IMG/VR virus record: IMGVR_UViG_3300004448_000085
Location: 1 to 64,000 of that record
Strand: one strand, 5' to 3'
Source: a virus
Length of the DNA: 64,000 nt
The notes under the pieces were generated by a model. It was not told the DNA's origin, ran no database searches, and was given only the letters and a program-made list of their open reading frames with translations. Numbering within the stretch: the first letter of the stretch is position 1; each line of letters begins with the position of its first letter. The position numbers and the translations under genes were made by a program. Of the stretch, positions 32,059-41,800 are shown piece after piece.

Positions 32059-32400
32059 ATGGTAAGTGGGCCTCAAGATGAGTTTTTGGAGATGCTGACC
32101 GCTGAGTTATCAGACCCAAAATATCAAGAGGAACTCCGAATGGTTATCACCCAAAGACCTGAAAACTACAGAAACAAGGTAGAAGCACAGGAATTAGGGA
32201 TGGAAAACATCATGAAAACTGAAGAAGGCTACCGACAAAACAACAAACCAGCGCCTCAAGGAGCAATTGATGCTGCCTTAAAGCGTGCTGATGAGCGTAT
32301 GCTTCGTGAATCACCATTACTTCAAGAGAAAAAACTCAAGTTTTCAGGCGGGATGTTAGTCCCCGACATGACAAAATACAAGAAAATGAAGGCGGAGTGA
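32059..32400 (+). CDS. 113-residue hypothetical head-tail region protein
   Basis: A charged helical protein (start S-G-P-Q-D-E-F-L-E-M-L-T), Lys/Glu-rich towards the end, with no recognised motif. Located between the connector candidate and the tail terminator candidate, so it may belong to the head completion or neck set. It follows by 6 bases and precedes the next gene by 4 bases. Function unassigned. Confidence 0.65.
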   Translation: MVSGPQDEFLEMLTAELSDPKYQEELRMVITQRPENYRNKVEAQELGMENIMKTEEGYRQNNKPAPQGAIDAALKRADERMLRESPLLQEKKLKFSGGMLVPDMTKYKKMKAE

Positions 32401-32404
32401 TAAC

Positions 32405-32851
32405 ATGGTTGCTACATTTACTGAATCTCTTGATATGGTTGTCTCCACATTGGAGAACTGGAATCGTGGTAACACTGGAAACATCAAACCAGTCATCGCT
32501 GACATCGCCACAGTAGGTGCTGAGCGAGGAAAAAGGATTGATTTATCCCGCCATGATTACATCTTATGTTATGAGACGGCGCATAACGAAGAAGCCCCTG
32601 AATTATTCTATGATTTTGTCACAACTCGTCTAAATATCACGGTAGACGCTCGCACAGCCAAGGGGAGAAAACATCTTCAGGCTATGGAAAACGAGATACG
32701 CCGCCTCATTCACTCTGTAAGAAAAGGGGATGGTGTGAACTTTGACCGTATGGTATACAAGACTCGCACTGACCTCTCCGATAGGTCAAAGGTTTTATTT
32801 CGGATGACCTTTCAGATAGAAGTAGTTATCTTTGCGGAGTTAGTGCCTTGA
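32405..32851 (+). CDS. Candidate tail terminator/completion protein
   Basis: A 148-residue alpha/beta protein: helix T-E-S-L-D-M-V-V-S-T-L-E-N-W, basic segment, strand D-Y-I-L-C-Y-E-T, long segment L-N-I-T-V-D-A-R-T-A, helix L-Q-A-M-E-N-E-I-R-R-L-I and a final strand F-Q-I-E-V-V-I-F-A. This order and size resemble tail terminator proteins (lambda gpU type) that cap the tube and join it to the head. Directly upstream of the tube protein, which is the typical place. Confidence 0.6.
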   Translation: MVATFTESLDMVVSTLENWNRGNTGNIKPVIADIATVGAERGKRIDLSRHDYILCYETAHNEEAPELFYDFVTTRLNITVDARTAKGRKHLQAMENEIRRLIHSVRKGDGVNFDRMVYKTRTDLSDRSKVLFRMTFQIEVVIFAELVP

Positions 32852-32862
32852 GTTGAACGGAC

Positions 32863-35091
32863 ATGCCATCTACAGTATACAAAGGAGATTTGACCGAGGT
32901 TGCCTTCGGTCACGAGACAGGATTGAAACTACCACATGGGTATGCGGGGTCGTTCAAGTTTACTCACGCAAGTAAAAGTGATTCAGCAAATACCAGTGTA
33001 ATTAAGTTCACAGGAGGCGATGCTTCTACTCCTTGTGTTGGTGGTCTTTTACTCTACCCAGTCGGTATGCTGGTTGGATGTAGGCTTTCTATTATTGGTA
33101 AGGGTGATTTTGGCGCTGATGATTCTCACGATACTGGGCGCACATACACAATTATGGAGCATAAAAATCACAGCACTAATAAAACTGAACTCACCGTTAC
33201 ACCTGCTTTGAAAACAGGACTTGTTGATTCAAACACTAATGATACTTTGATTATTTCTTCTTTTGGAACTCCTACTTTTGACGCAAACATGGGTGGGTGG
33301 AATGTCACAGCAGCGAGCAGTAGTGAGCGTGTGCTTACTGACCAATTCCTCGGTCTTGCAGCCACTCTTACACTACCTGAAACAAAGGTAGACCTCAAGC
33401 GATACCATATCGTGGGACTTGGCCGTGATACGGCAATTCAAGTGCCGGGTCGTTTCCTAAATGAAGGTGGTTCATTTGAGGTCAATCTACACAATCCTCG
33501 TTGGTTGTATTACGCTCTTGGTATGGAGTCTGTTTCAGTTGGTGACCAATTTGATAGTTTAATCGCTACTGATAGAACACTCGCAGCAGCAACTTCAATC
33601 GGTGAGACTTTAGTGACTTTGGATAATTCTTCTGTTCAGTTTAACTTCCCCGGTGTAATTACTGGTATTTCACTAACAAACGCTGGAACAGGTTATCCTA
33701 ACGGTGCTACAACCGCTGTCCCTAACCCTACAGGTGGAACTGGGTCGGGTGCTACATTTAACGCAGTTGAGAGCACAGGTAGTGGTGGAATCCTTGATTC
33801 TGCTACTATCACCGCAGGTGGAACTGGGTATAAAATCGGAGATGTAATTACACTCGCTGCGGTTGGTGGTGGAGACGCTACTGTAACTGTCACTAACACA
33901 GATGCTGCTTCAAATGTTCGTGCTGGTGACTATGTTTTGTTCAAAGATGCTAACTTAGAAGACATCATTACTTACAGTAACGCTGGCACTTTAGGTGCTG
34001 ACAAAGCCTTCGGTGTAAGTGGTATCGGTGGTGAAGATTACTTTGACCAAACTCAAAAACAAGAGATTCGTCGTATCGCCGCTATCAATGGAACAAACAT
34101 TTGGCTTGACGATGCTCTTTGTTTCCCTCACGCCACAAGCACTCCTTTGAGATTCATTCGTTTTGACGATGATGGAACTGCTTCAACTGGTAGCCCTCAT
34201 CGTGCTGCAACAGGAGCACTTACTCGTGGTGTTACACGATGTTTGTATTCTCGCAGTAGCGTTCCTTCGTTTGCGGTAGAAGTAAGTATTCGCCGCCGAG
34301 ATGTTGAAGGCTCTGTTGCTGATGTCACTGACGGCGGAGTTTCTGACCCGAAGCAACTCACTCGTGTCTACAAGGGATGTAAAGTCAAGGACTTCTCCTT
34401 GACAGCCGATACAGATGCTGCTCTTCGTATGAGCGTAAACTTTGATTCAGCGCTATGCTACACAGATACTGGTCGTCTTGAAACCAGCGGGTCTGCAACT
34501 AATTATTCAAGTGGAACAAAAGGTGACCGATACATGGCTCATCGTATGTTTGAAGAAAACAATACAGACGCTGAAAGAAAAGCAACTGGTATTGAAAAAG
34601 GCACACAGAAGCCATACATGTTCTACAACGGAACTGTAACTATTGCTGGTGTTACACTCGGACAAGTTGTTTCCTTTACCATCACTGGTAACACTGGAGT
34701 TCAACAATTCTACACTATCAATGGTGCTGCTATTACTGACAACGAAACAGACCAAATCCCATTCGGTGGTGCTCGTAACGCTTCTCTTGCTGTAGAAGGT
34801 AAGACAGAGTATACAATGGACTGTGAAATTATTGTTGATGACCCAGTGTTCTATCACAAGGTTCGTAGAGCAGTAGACCACGAGGCTTCTACTGCTAATC
34901 AGATTCGTTTGTCTTTTACCAAGCCGGGAACAGCGGGTAGTCGTGAGAGCATTGACATCTTGTTAGATGACTTCTACATCACAGAAGCGCCGCTACCAAT
35001 CCCTGAAGACAAAGGTGTTATCAAAGCACCATTGAAGATTCTACCAAAGGCCATGCGTGTGGTCGCAACAGACACGCTACTACACTCTTGA
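32863..35091 (+). CDS. Major tail tube protein with an inserted beta repeat module
   Basis: A 742-residue protein, large for a tube subunit. The ends are tube-like: N-terminal strands G-Y-A-G-S-F-K-F and a C-terminal D-D-F-Y-I-T-E-A-P-L-P-I-P. Residues about 266-345 carry a Gly/Thr-rich module, G-T-G-Y-P-N-G...G-G-T-G-S-G-A-T...T-A-G-G-T-G-Y-K-I-G-D, which also occurs in the giant protein at 38859. So the tube monomer may carry an extra surface domain. Order terminator, tube, assembly chaperones, tape measure supports the call; other tail proteins remain possible. Confidence 0.65.
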   Translation: MPSTVYKGDLTEVAFGHETGLKLPHGYAGSFKFTHASKSDSANTSVIKFTGGDASTPCVGGLLLYPVGMLVGCRLSIIGKGDFGADDSHDTGRTYTIMEHKNHSTNKTELTVTPALKTGLVDSNTNDTLIISSFGTPTFDANMGGWNVTAASSSERVLTDQFLGLAATLTLPETKVDLKRYHIVGLGRDTAIQVPGRFLNEGGSFEVNLHNPRWLYYALGMESVSVGDQFDSLIATDRTLAAATSIGETLVTLDNSSVQFNFPGVITGISLTNAGTGYPNGATTAVPNPTGGTGSGATFNAVESTGSGGILDSATITAGGTGYKIGDVITLAAVGGGDATVTVTNTDAASNVRAGDYVLFKDANLEDIITYSNAGTLGADKAFGVSGIGGEDYFDQTQKQEIRRIAAINGTNIWLDDALCFPHATSTPLRFIRFDDDGTASTGSPHRAATGALTRGVTRCLYSRSSVPSFAVEVSIRRRDVEGSVADVTDGGVSDPKQLTRVYKGCKVKDFSLTADTDAALRMSVNFDSALCYTDTGRLETSGSATNYSSGTKGDRYMAHRMFEENNTDAERKATGIEKGTQKPYMFYNGTVTIAGVTLGQVVSFTITGNTGVQQFYTINGAAITDNETDQIPFGGARNASLAVEGKTEYTMDCEIIVDDPVFYHKVRRAVDHEASTANQIRLSFTKPGTAGSRESIDILLDDFYITEAPLPIPEDKGVIKAPLKILPKAMRVVATDTLLHS
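33661..33900 (+). repeat. G-T-G-Y beta module in the tail tube gene
   Basis: Gly/Thr-rich coding module of about 80 residues with the signature A-G-T-G-Y, then G-G-T-G-S-G-A, then A-G-G-T-G-Y-K-I-G-D. Related copies occur in the giant gene near 44538-44740, 45043-45270 and 46895-47120. Shared surface modules in tail tube and tip proteins suggest domain exchange inside this virus. Confidence 0.7.
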
Positions 35092-35101
35092 GGCGACTAT
35101 C

Positions 35102-35647
35102 ATGCTTACACCATCCATCAGAGCCAATCATTACAACAAATTATCTCACGACGAGTATGCTCATTGGTATGCATCGCAAGTGGGTGTTACTGAGGGAGAC
35201 ATTGTTAGCGCTGGTAAAAAGGGTTCACTGCATCTCATTGAAAAGGCAGTTGATGCACTTTTGCAGCCAGTGGTCGTAGAAGAGGTCATTGATGTGCTAC
35301 CTGAAGAGGTATTTGAAGCAGCATCAGAACTTGTTACACCTGAAGACATTGGTGACAGTGAAGATTTTCCAACAGAACTTACTTATGACGCTATGACCGT
35401 CAAAGAATTAAAGGCACTTTGTAAAGAGCGTGGGCTACCAGTCTACGGCACAAAGGCAGAACTCGCACTACGCTTGAAGCGTGATGACGAGGGTATATCC
35501 GAGTCCCCGACAGAAACTGAAGCCCCTGCTGAAGAAGCGGCTGCTGAAGAAGAGTCGGACATCCCCGCTGACGAAGCGGCTATGACCAATGGTGAGACAG
35601 ATGACAACAGTGATACAAAACAAGAACCTACTAATGAGACGGAATGA
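35102..35647 (+). CDS. SAP-domain protein before the tail chaperones
   Basis: A 181-residue protein starting at ATG 35102, 10 bases after the tube gene, with GAGGCG as ribosome site. Residues about 100-130 carry a good SAP helix-extended-helix: M-T-V-K-E-L-K-A-L-C-K-E-R-G-L-P-V-Y-G-T, then K-A-E-L-A-L-R-L. The C-terminal 40 residues are Glu/Ala-rich and disordered-looking. SAP domains bind DNA in other proteins; in tail genes the role is unknown, and an assembly adaptor is possible. The next gene starts 14 bases before its end. Confidence 0.75.
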   Translation: MLTPSIRANHYNKLSHDEYAHWYASQVGVTEGDIVSAGKKGSLHLIEKAVDALLQPVVVEEVIDVLPEEVFEAASELVTPEDIGDSEDFPTELTYDAMTVKELKALCKERGLPVYGTKAELALRLKRDDEGISESPTETEAPAEEAAAEEESDIPADEAAMTNGETDDNSDTKQEPTNETE

Positions 35648-35975
35648 CGAACAGAAACACGAAATCGGTGTAGACCCCGATGACCCTGATGTGGTCATGG
35701 AGGTTTGGATTCGTGATGTTTCTTTCTTTGACATTCAAAAAGCGGCTCAAGAAATGTTCAATATCTCAAAAACTGGTGAAATGTCTCTAAATCTTGAAGG
35801 CTATTACAAATACGCATTCACAAACTGGGTAGTGCGAACTAACCCTAATCTTTCTACTGATGAACTCATGAAACTCAAAGGCTATGTTGGTGAGCAAATC
35901 TCTGCATTATTGCCAAGTCCAAACGAACTTGGAGAGATGATGTCAGGGGGGTTTACCAAAGGCGGGAACAAGTGA
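35634..35975 (+). CDS. Tail assembly chaperone (gpG-like)
   Basis: A 113-residue acidic protein in the position of lambda gpG: directly after the tube block and before the tape measure. Visible: an N-terminal E-I-G-V-D-P-D-D-P-D-V-V-M-E-V-W-I-R, helix F-F-D-I-Q-K-A-A-Q-E-M-F and an end F-T-K-G-G-N-K. I chose the ATG at 35634. Its C-terminus carries a run of six G bases and the next gene lies in the -1 frame, the geometry of the G/GT frameshift pair found in many tailed phages. Such chaperones coat the tape measure during tail assembly. Confidence 0.68.
   Translation: MRRNDEQKHEIGVDPDDPDVVMEVWIRDVSFFDIQKAAQEMFNISKTGEMSLNLEGYYKYAFTNWVVRTNPNLSTDELMKLKGYVGEQISALLPSPNELGEMMSGGFTKGGNK
35946..35951 (+). 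other. G6 run, candidate -1 ribosomal frameshift site
   Basis: Two Gly codons GGG-GGG in the gpG-like gene, just before its end. Slipping one base back on this run reads on as V-Y-Q-R-R-E-Q-V into the downstream gene with no stop, joining the two proteins as in the G/GT pairs. Not a textbook X-XXY-YYZ heptamer, so efficiency is uncertain; the overlapping GTG start at 35972 is the competing explanation. Confidence 0.45.
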
Positions 35976-36250
35976 TTGAGAGTTTTCTCAGTCGCAAAGT
36001 TATCAACACCCCTGCCGAATTAGAACTCTCTCTTGAAATGAAAGCATACATAGTAGCAAAACATTACAGTATATCAATCAAAGAGGTGCAAGAAATGACT
36101 CCACAACAGTTCTACCAATCTTACACATGGGCTATTGTGGGTCGCAAAGAAGAAGAGAAGGCAAACAAAAGAGCCAATCAGTCTTCAAAAAGTGGTAGCC
36201 GAGAAACGGTTTCTCTTGACTACGATTTCTTAAACACGGAGGATTTCTGA
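35972..36250 (+). CDS. Second tail chaperone (T-like), overlapping GTG start
   Basis: A 92-residue charged helical protein: E-L-E-L-S-L-E-M-K-A-Y-I-V-A-K-H-Y-S-I-S and a basic C-terminus. The GTG at 35972 overlaps the previous stop (GTGA), but the frame is also open 21 bases further up to the G-run, so it may mainly be made as a fusion with the upstream protein. It is followed by the tape measure gene (TGATG overlap). Position and size match the T part of the G/GT pair that contacts the tape measure and tube monomers. Confidence 0.65.
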   Translation: MIESFLSRKVINTPAELELSLEMKAYIVAKHYSISIKEVQEMTPQQFYQSYTWAIVGRKEEEKANKRANQSSKSGSRETVSLDYDFLNTEDF

Positions 36251-37566
36251 TGGTAGCACTGGCTGGCCTGACCGTAGCCCTTAGTGGGTTGTCAAGCGGA
36301 GCAGGTGCAGTCTCAGGTATCTTTGGTGCTCTTGGTGGTATTTTCGGTGCTGCTATATCAGCAGTTACTGGTGCTTTTGGTTCTGCAATCGCATTTATCA
36401 AAGAGAAGTTTCAGGTAGTGAAAGACTGGTTTGATGAAAATATCAAGCCAGTTTTTGACGAATTATGGGCTGTCGCTGAGCCAATCATACAGACAATCGC
36501 TGATTTTGTATCAGACACATTGGGTTTAGCGTTTGATGGTCTAAAAATTGCATGGGACTTGTTAATGACAGGCTTAGATTTGGCTTGGAATGAAGTCATA
36601 GTTCCTCTATGGGATTTGGTAGGCCCAGTTATCCAAGTAGGTTTAGACCTGTTAGGGGTAACATGGGGTTTGCTAATGGATGCTATGAAATTAGCATGGG
36701 ACAATATCATCGTTCCTCTTTGGGATTTAGTCGGCCCAGTTGTTGAAATTGGTATATCCGCTATTGGTTTAGCATGGGATGGACTCATGTATGGTATGGA
36801 GTTGATTTGGAACAATGTCATTAAACCACTTTGGGATTTAGTCGGCCCACCAATTGAGGCTGGTATAGGACTCATAGGAACTGCATGGGATGGCCTCATG
36901 GATGGTATGGAAGTGATTTGGAACAGTGTCGTTAAACCTCTTTGGGACACTGTAGGCCCACCAATTGAAACTGGTATAAGCGCTATAAAAAGCGCATGGG
37001 ACTTACTCGTTGGTGGAATGGAAACAGTTTGGGATAACACCATTGGCGCTCTATGGGATAAAGTAGGGCCGGGTATGGAGGCCGGGATAGGCGCAATCAA
37101 ACTCGTATGGGATGAACTCGGAGATGCTTTTGACTGGGTATGGTCAAACATTCTCAAACCAATTTTTGATGCCTTTGAATATGTTCTTGACTTAATATGG
37201 GGAGTCTTAGAACCAGTTGTTGATGCTATCATGGACTTGGTAAGCGCTGGTGGTGAACTCATTGGTGCTGGATTAGACATGCTCGGATTCGCAGAAGGTG
37301 GTGTAGTGAGTGGCCCTGAATCGGGTTACCCAGTTATGCTTCACGGAACAGAAGCCGTTGTGCCTCTATCGGGTGGTCGCTCTATTCCTGTAGAACTTGA
37401 AGGCGGTGGCGGTGGTGGAGGCGGAAACACTTACAACATTACCATCAATCCTTCAGGTATGACAGACCGAACTGACAAGCGTGAGTTCGCAAGAAAAATG
37501 AGTAGCGCCATTCAGCAAGAGATTGCTCGTGCAAGCGGTGGCTCAACAATGAGGTCGGGTAGATGA
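36250..37566 (+). CDS. Tape measure protein (short, 37-residue repeats)
   Basis: A 438-residue protein, short for a tape measure. N-terminal Gly/Ala hydrophobic segment with G-x-x-x-G spacing (residues 1-55), then a Trp-rich repeat array, then the usual C-terminus F-A-E-G-G-V-V-S-G-P-E...E-A-V-V-P-L and a poly-Gly stretch. The repeat unit is 37 residues (111 bp): P-L-W-D-L-V-G-P, then a G-I segment, then A-W-D-x-L-M-x-G-M and W-N-x-V-I. Five copies are in exact register. Tape measures set tail length at roughly 1.5 Angstrom per residue, which would give about 65 nm here (family rule, not measured). Starts by TGATG overlap. Confidence 0.88.
   Translation: MVALAGLTVALSGLSSGAGAVSGIFGALGGIFGAAISAVTGAFGSAIAFIKEKFQVVKDWFDENIKPVFDELWAVAEPIIQTIADFVSDTLGLAFDGLKIAWDLLMTGLDLAWNEVIVPLWDLVGPVIQVGLDLLGVTWGLLMDAMKLAWDNIIVPLWDLVGPVVEIGISAIGLAWDGLMYGMELIWNNVIKPLWDLVGPPIEAGIGLIGTAWDGLMDGMEVIWNSVVKPLWDTVGPPIETGISAIKSAWDLLVGGMETVWDNTIGALWDKVGPGMEAGIGAIKLVWDELGDAFDWVWSNILKPIFDAFEYVLDLIWGVLEPVVDAIMDLVSAGGELIGAGLDMLGFAEGGVVSGPESGYPVMLHGTEAVVPLSGGRSIPVELEGGGGGGGGNTYNITINPSGMTDRTDKREFARKMSSAIQQEIARASGGSTMRSGR
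36604..37158 (+). repeat. 111-bp tandem coding repeat in the tape measure gene
   Basis: The P-L-W-D unit (A-L-W-D in the last copy) recurs at 36604, 36715, 36826, 36937 and 37048, each exactly 111 bp apart. The third and fourth copies are the most alike in the DNA itself; the outer ones have diverged. A more degenerate half-copy follows up to about 37190. Translated, each unit has three Trp. Confidence 0.88.
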
Positions 37567-38849
37567 GTGACGGCTACGGAACACCTATTCGCCTTCACTT
37601 TGATGCTGGTCATCTTAATGGGATATTCGGTCTTGGTGCTGATGTTTTCCCTCCGATGGAACTTCAGGCTCTTTCTATTGCTCTCAGTGTAGAGCGTAAA
37701 GTGGGTGGTATGCCTTTACCTATTATGGGTGGAAAAAGAATGGGGATTGATTTGAACATGGTTAATTCTACTATTGTCATTGAAGGTATCTTTACCGATG
37801 ATGATGTGAATAGAAGAAACACAGCGGCTACTGGTGCAAACGCACAAATAGATTTTGCTGTCAATCACTCTGACTTATCATCAGTTGGAAAGTTTACTCA
37901 AGTGCCAAACTCTATATTTGAAAACCTCGCCACTGGTGCTTCAAAACTCACATTACTTGATAAACATGATAACTCAAACAAAATAATCTATTTTGCTACC
38001 AATGACCTTTCATCATCGGCATCTTTAGATTACTCAAATCCGGGTGTTTCAAATGTAAACACAGATAGTGGGACTACAACAATTTTCATACATCCTACTA
38101 ACTACCTTACCCCTGCTCAAATGGCAGCGTCTGTTGTTACAGCGTTAGGTGCAAGTCATCTTAATTCTTCTATCTCAGCCGTAGCGTCTACATCAGAGTT
38201 TGTCCCCGCTGCTGGCTCTTCAAAACTCACACTCACACAAACCACCACTGGTAAAATGACAAGGCTTGACACTGTATTTTTTACTAACAGTTCGTCTTAC
38301 AACCCTTATCATCTGTCTTTCACAGGAGGCTCAAGTGCCTCTACCAGCAGTCCAAAGTCGGGTGGAGACAAAGTGCAAGACTTGTATGGGATTCTACACA
38401 ACACAGACCGAGGCACTGCTGCTATAATAGTAGGAGCAATAATGGGTGCTGCTGCTGTTGCTGTCACCGCTGCAACAGGTGGTGCTGCTGCTGGTGCTTT
38501 AGCAGCAGGTGCTGGTGCGGGTGGTGGTGCTGGATTACTTTTAGGTATGAAGAGCATGTTCAACGGTGATTATCCTATTGGAATACAGATTCCCTATAAC
38601 TCAATGATTACTGCTGACAATGGTAAAAAGTATGCTATTCGTAACTTTTTGATACGCACAGGTATTTTCAAATCAACAAATGATAAAATATCTGATTTTA
38701 ACGAGCGCGATGCTAATGTAGAGTTTGACACTGGTGACGACACAACGGGTATTCAAGGCACTATTCAAAAGTTGGACATTGGCTACAACGCTGGAGAGCA
38801 GCACTACACATACCAAATGGTCTTTGCACCAATTGACATGATTATTTGA
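37563..38849 (+). CDS. 428-residue tail protein, distal tail/baseplate candidate
   Basis: Follows the tape measure by ATGA overlap. The N-terminal 100 residues are beta-rich with M-E-L-Q-A-L-S-I-A-L-S-V-E-R-K. The middle is polar (Ser/Thr/Asn). A Gly/Ala-rich hydrophobic segment near 280-330 (I-I-V-G-A-I-M-G-A-A-A-V-A-V-T-A) is followed by a C-terminal beta region. This could be a distal tail or hub-anchoring protein; the hydrophobic segment might insert into the host membrane at entry. No family recognised; context gives the tail assignment. Confidence 0.65.
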   Translation: MSDGYGTPIRLHFDAGHLNGIFGLGADVFPPMELQALSIALSVERKVGGMPLPIMGGKRMGIDLNMVNSTIVIEGIFTDDDVNRRNTAATGANAQIDFAVNHSDLSSVGKFTQVPNSIFENLATGASKLTLLDKHDNSNKIIYFATNDLSSSASLDYSNPGVSNVNTDSGTTTIFIHPTNYLTPAQMAASVVTALGASHLNSSISAVASTSEFVPAAGSSKLTLTQTTTGKMTRLDTVFFTNSSSYNPYHLSFTGGSSASTSSPKSGGDKVQDLYGILHNTDRGTAAIIVGAIMGAAAVAVTAATGGAAAGALAAGAGAGGGAGLLLGMKSMFNGDYPIGIQIPYNSMITADNGKKYAIRNFLIRTGIFKSTNDKISDFNERDANVEFDTGDDTTGIQGTIQKLDIGYNAGEQHYTYQMVFAPIDMII

Positions 38850-38858
38850 GGTGAAAAA

Positions 38859-41800
38859 ATGCCTATCATGTTACAATCCAACCACGCTTTGCTGTTTGAT
38901 GGTGTAAGCGATGGTGTAATTATCCCCCAAGGTAGTTTCAGTAGAATTGGACAAGACTACGATGATACTCACAAGAGTTCTTCTGATGTTATATCTACAA
39001 ACTACGGTGACGGTGTTATCGCTGACGCTTTGGGTGGTGGCCTCGGAATAGAAGCATGGGTAGTCCCTGACTGTGGTGGCGTGATTCTCATGAAAGAGGG
39101 TCAATTCAAACTGAGCATGGGGACTGTAGACACTCCCGGCCCAATTGAGTTTGAAGCAAACATAGACTCCTCTGTTGGTAAGATGAAAGTATTGCTACGA
39201 ACAGCCCTACCTGAGACAAACAACTACGATGGTCATGTATATCCAGTGAACACATTTGGTGGGTTAGATGATTCGTATAACCGCTTTGATGCTGGTAAAG
39301 ATAAAGCAACATCGTTATCACTTAGTCAAAGACCCTTGTATCACATTGTTGTTGGTCTAAACAAAGGTAGTGTTCAAATCTATGTAAACGGGGATTTAGT
39401 TGCACAGCAAATGATTCCCTCTGATGCTAAACTGACTAAAAATAACTCACATGTTTTCATTGGAGGTAAAGGTGGCGACTTTAGAGGTATCATTGAATGC
39501 ATTCATGTTACTGCTCAGTTCAATAATGAAATGAAGTCTCGTAACCCTGCGTTAGCGGGAGATAATACAATCTCTCTGTTTAGGTTTGAAGAACCAGTGA
39601 CTCCGTTGAAAGATGTCTACACTATTACCAGCACCTCAGCAGAGAGCAATCTCACTGCCCTTGTTATTGGGTCTACTAACGCACAGGCTTTGGCTAACTC
39701 TTTGACTGGGAAAACGGTCACAGACAGTTCTGTTGATTTTACAGTCTCTCCTTACTCCACTGGTGTGTATTCAGTTATTGACCGATACACAAACCCCGGC
39801 ACTACACAAAACCATCTCGTTCCTCATGTTCCTTACAATCTCCTCATTAACCCCGGCTCAATCAATCAGACCACTAAGAAGCCTAATCAAAAACCACCTG
39901 AGCGTGTGAGGCTTCATAGCATAGACATCAACAATGGTAAATTATTGGTGTCAAGTGTCCACTTAGATTTCAAAACAACTACCAATGTAAACGGACTGCG
40001 CCCTATTCTTCATTCAACTCACATCGCAGGGAACGGGGCAAACTCGTTTGTAGTTATCTCGGCTGACTCTTTAATTGAAAACGGCACAGGTCGGCCTTAC
40101 CAACCTCCTCATCTTGCTACACAACTGATTGATAGAGCAGGTCAAATGTTAATTGACGAAGGTAAGTTTGAGCAACATGCTATGGTGTATTCCAGTCGCA
40201 TGGCTACAACCACTGTTGATACAGAAAACCCATTCGCTGTAGTGTGGCCTACAGACTTAGATGAGTCGTTTCAAGTAGGTCATTCGGGTCGTCACATACT
40301 GAACCATGTTGATGGTCACCATTACTTGAGAAACATGCCTCGTGCTAATGAAGAAGGACTTGACCAACAGGCTGGTAACTCGGATATTCTAACCTTAATG
40401 TATGACGAAAGAACAAGAGGAATCAAAGATTTATTCCCAATTAACTCAAGAGTAGATTACTACCGTGATGTGGCACAATTTGAAATCACTGATGTGGTGA
40501 ACTCAAGCGCTGTTCATGAAGTTGTAAACAACGGACTTAGTGGTGCGAGTAGAAAACTCATATCCATTGGTGGGGTGAGCACAAGTGCTGCTGATTTTGA
40601 CCCATTCCCATTCCTTCTCAAAGGGCCAGCACCTTTGACATTAGATGCTATTGATTCTAACCTTCGCAAGTTTCACCTACACCCATCCAGTAAGAGTAGA
40701 GTAGCGTTGTTACATGTCCCTACTCTCGCTACTCGTGGGCTTGCTCCTTATGTTGAAGTTCACTACAACGCTATAGATTTTACAGGTGCTTCAATGAGTA
40801 AAACTTCACCTATGCTTATGGTGGAAAAAACAGTCCCAGCGAGTAATGTTTCTGTTTCAGGCGGTGGGTATGTTTACGATGACATAGCAACTGATGTTGC
40901 TGCTGGTAACGCAACACTTTACGCCGCTGGTGGTTACATAGATGTTGGTAAATCAAAAGAAGGAAACTTAGGCTCAGTTAATTTCAGTCACTCCCTCGTC
41001 GGTGACAACAGCGAAGGATTTGAGGCTGATGTTGAATTAGATGAGCGACTCACGCCTCAAAACTTTACAGCCACTGGTGATATTGGTAATAACACACCAC
41101 AGAATGTCAATGCTTCTCATACATCAAAAGCCGACCACGACTCAGTATTTCATCGCCTCTTTATGGAGAGAGTAGAGGTTAAGGGCGGGGCTAACATCAC
41201 AGAAGAGTTTGCTCGTAGAGTTCCGCATAAAGTTCAGGGTAGCCCAAGTGCGGGGCAATTTGACGAGGGTATCACTTCTTCAGCCTCTGCTATACATGAG
41301 TTCTTTGACATCATTGACAATGTTGAAGTTTCAAATCAACTAAGTTCTAATCACCGTTTCTATGTTCAACCCTCTGACAGAAGAAGAACAAACCAACTGC
41401 AATATGTTTACTCTACCAAAGACAGAGAAGAGAGCAATATCGCCTGTGTAATGTTCTTGATGGGTCGCACAAAATTGCGTGGCGTAGAAGAAGTTGAAAG
41501 CGATGAAGGTCGTTTTACAGCAGTAAACTGCGTAGGACTTTCTGATGTAGCAGCAACCCGTAGCATCAATGAATTAGGCTCAGGTAGCCCTGACTCGCAT
41601 GTAGTCAAAGAAATAGACCCTAACGCCCCTGTGGTGAGTGTAACGCTCGGTGGCGTGGGCCAAGGAGCATTTGACACTAAACCTTCTTTTGACCGCAGCA
41701 CACTGGCACACCTACCATATAGCACTCGTAGAGGATTCTCATGTCTTGCTACCAAGATAAGAGTAGATAGGAACTCAATTAACAATACTCAATTTATTGA

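Noticed and set aside
36604-37158. Tandem repeat as a CRISPR array
   Set aside because: The 111-bp units are coding in one frame, with no constant short repeat and variable spacer pattern.
36411-37280. 289-residue minus-strand open frame over the tape measure repeats
   Set aside because: It is open because the 111-bp repeats lack stops in that frame; the plus-strand protein has clear tape measure features and neighbours overlap it in phase.
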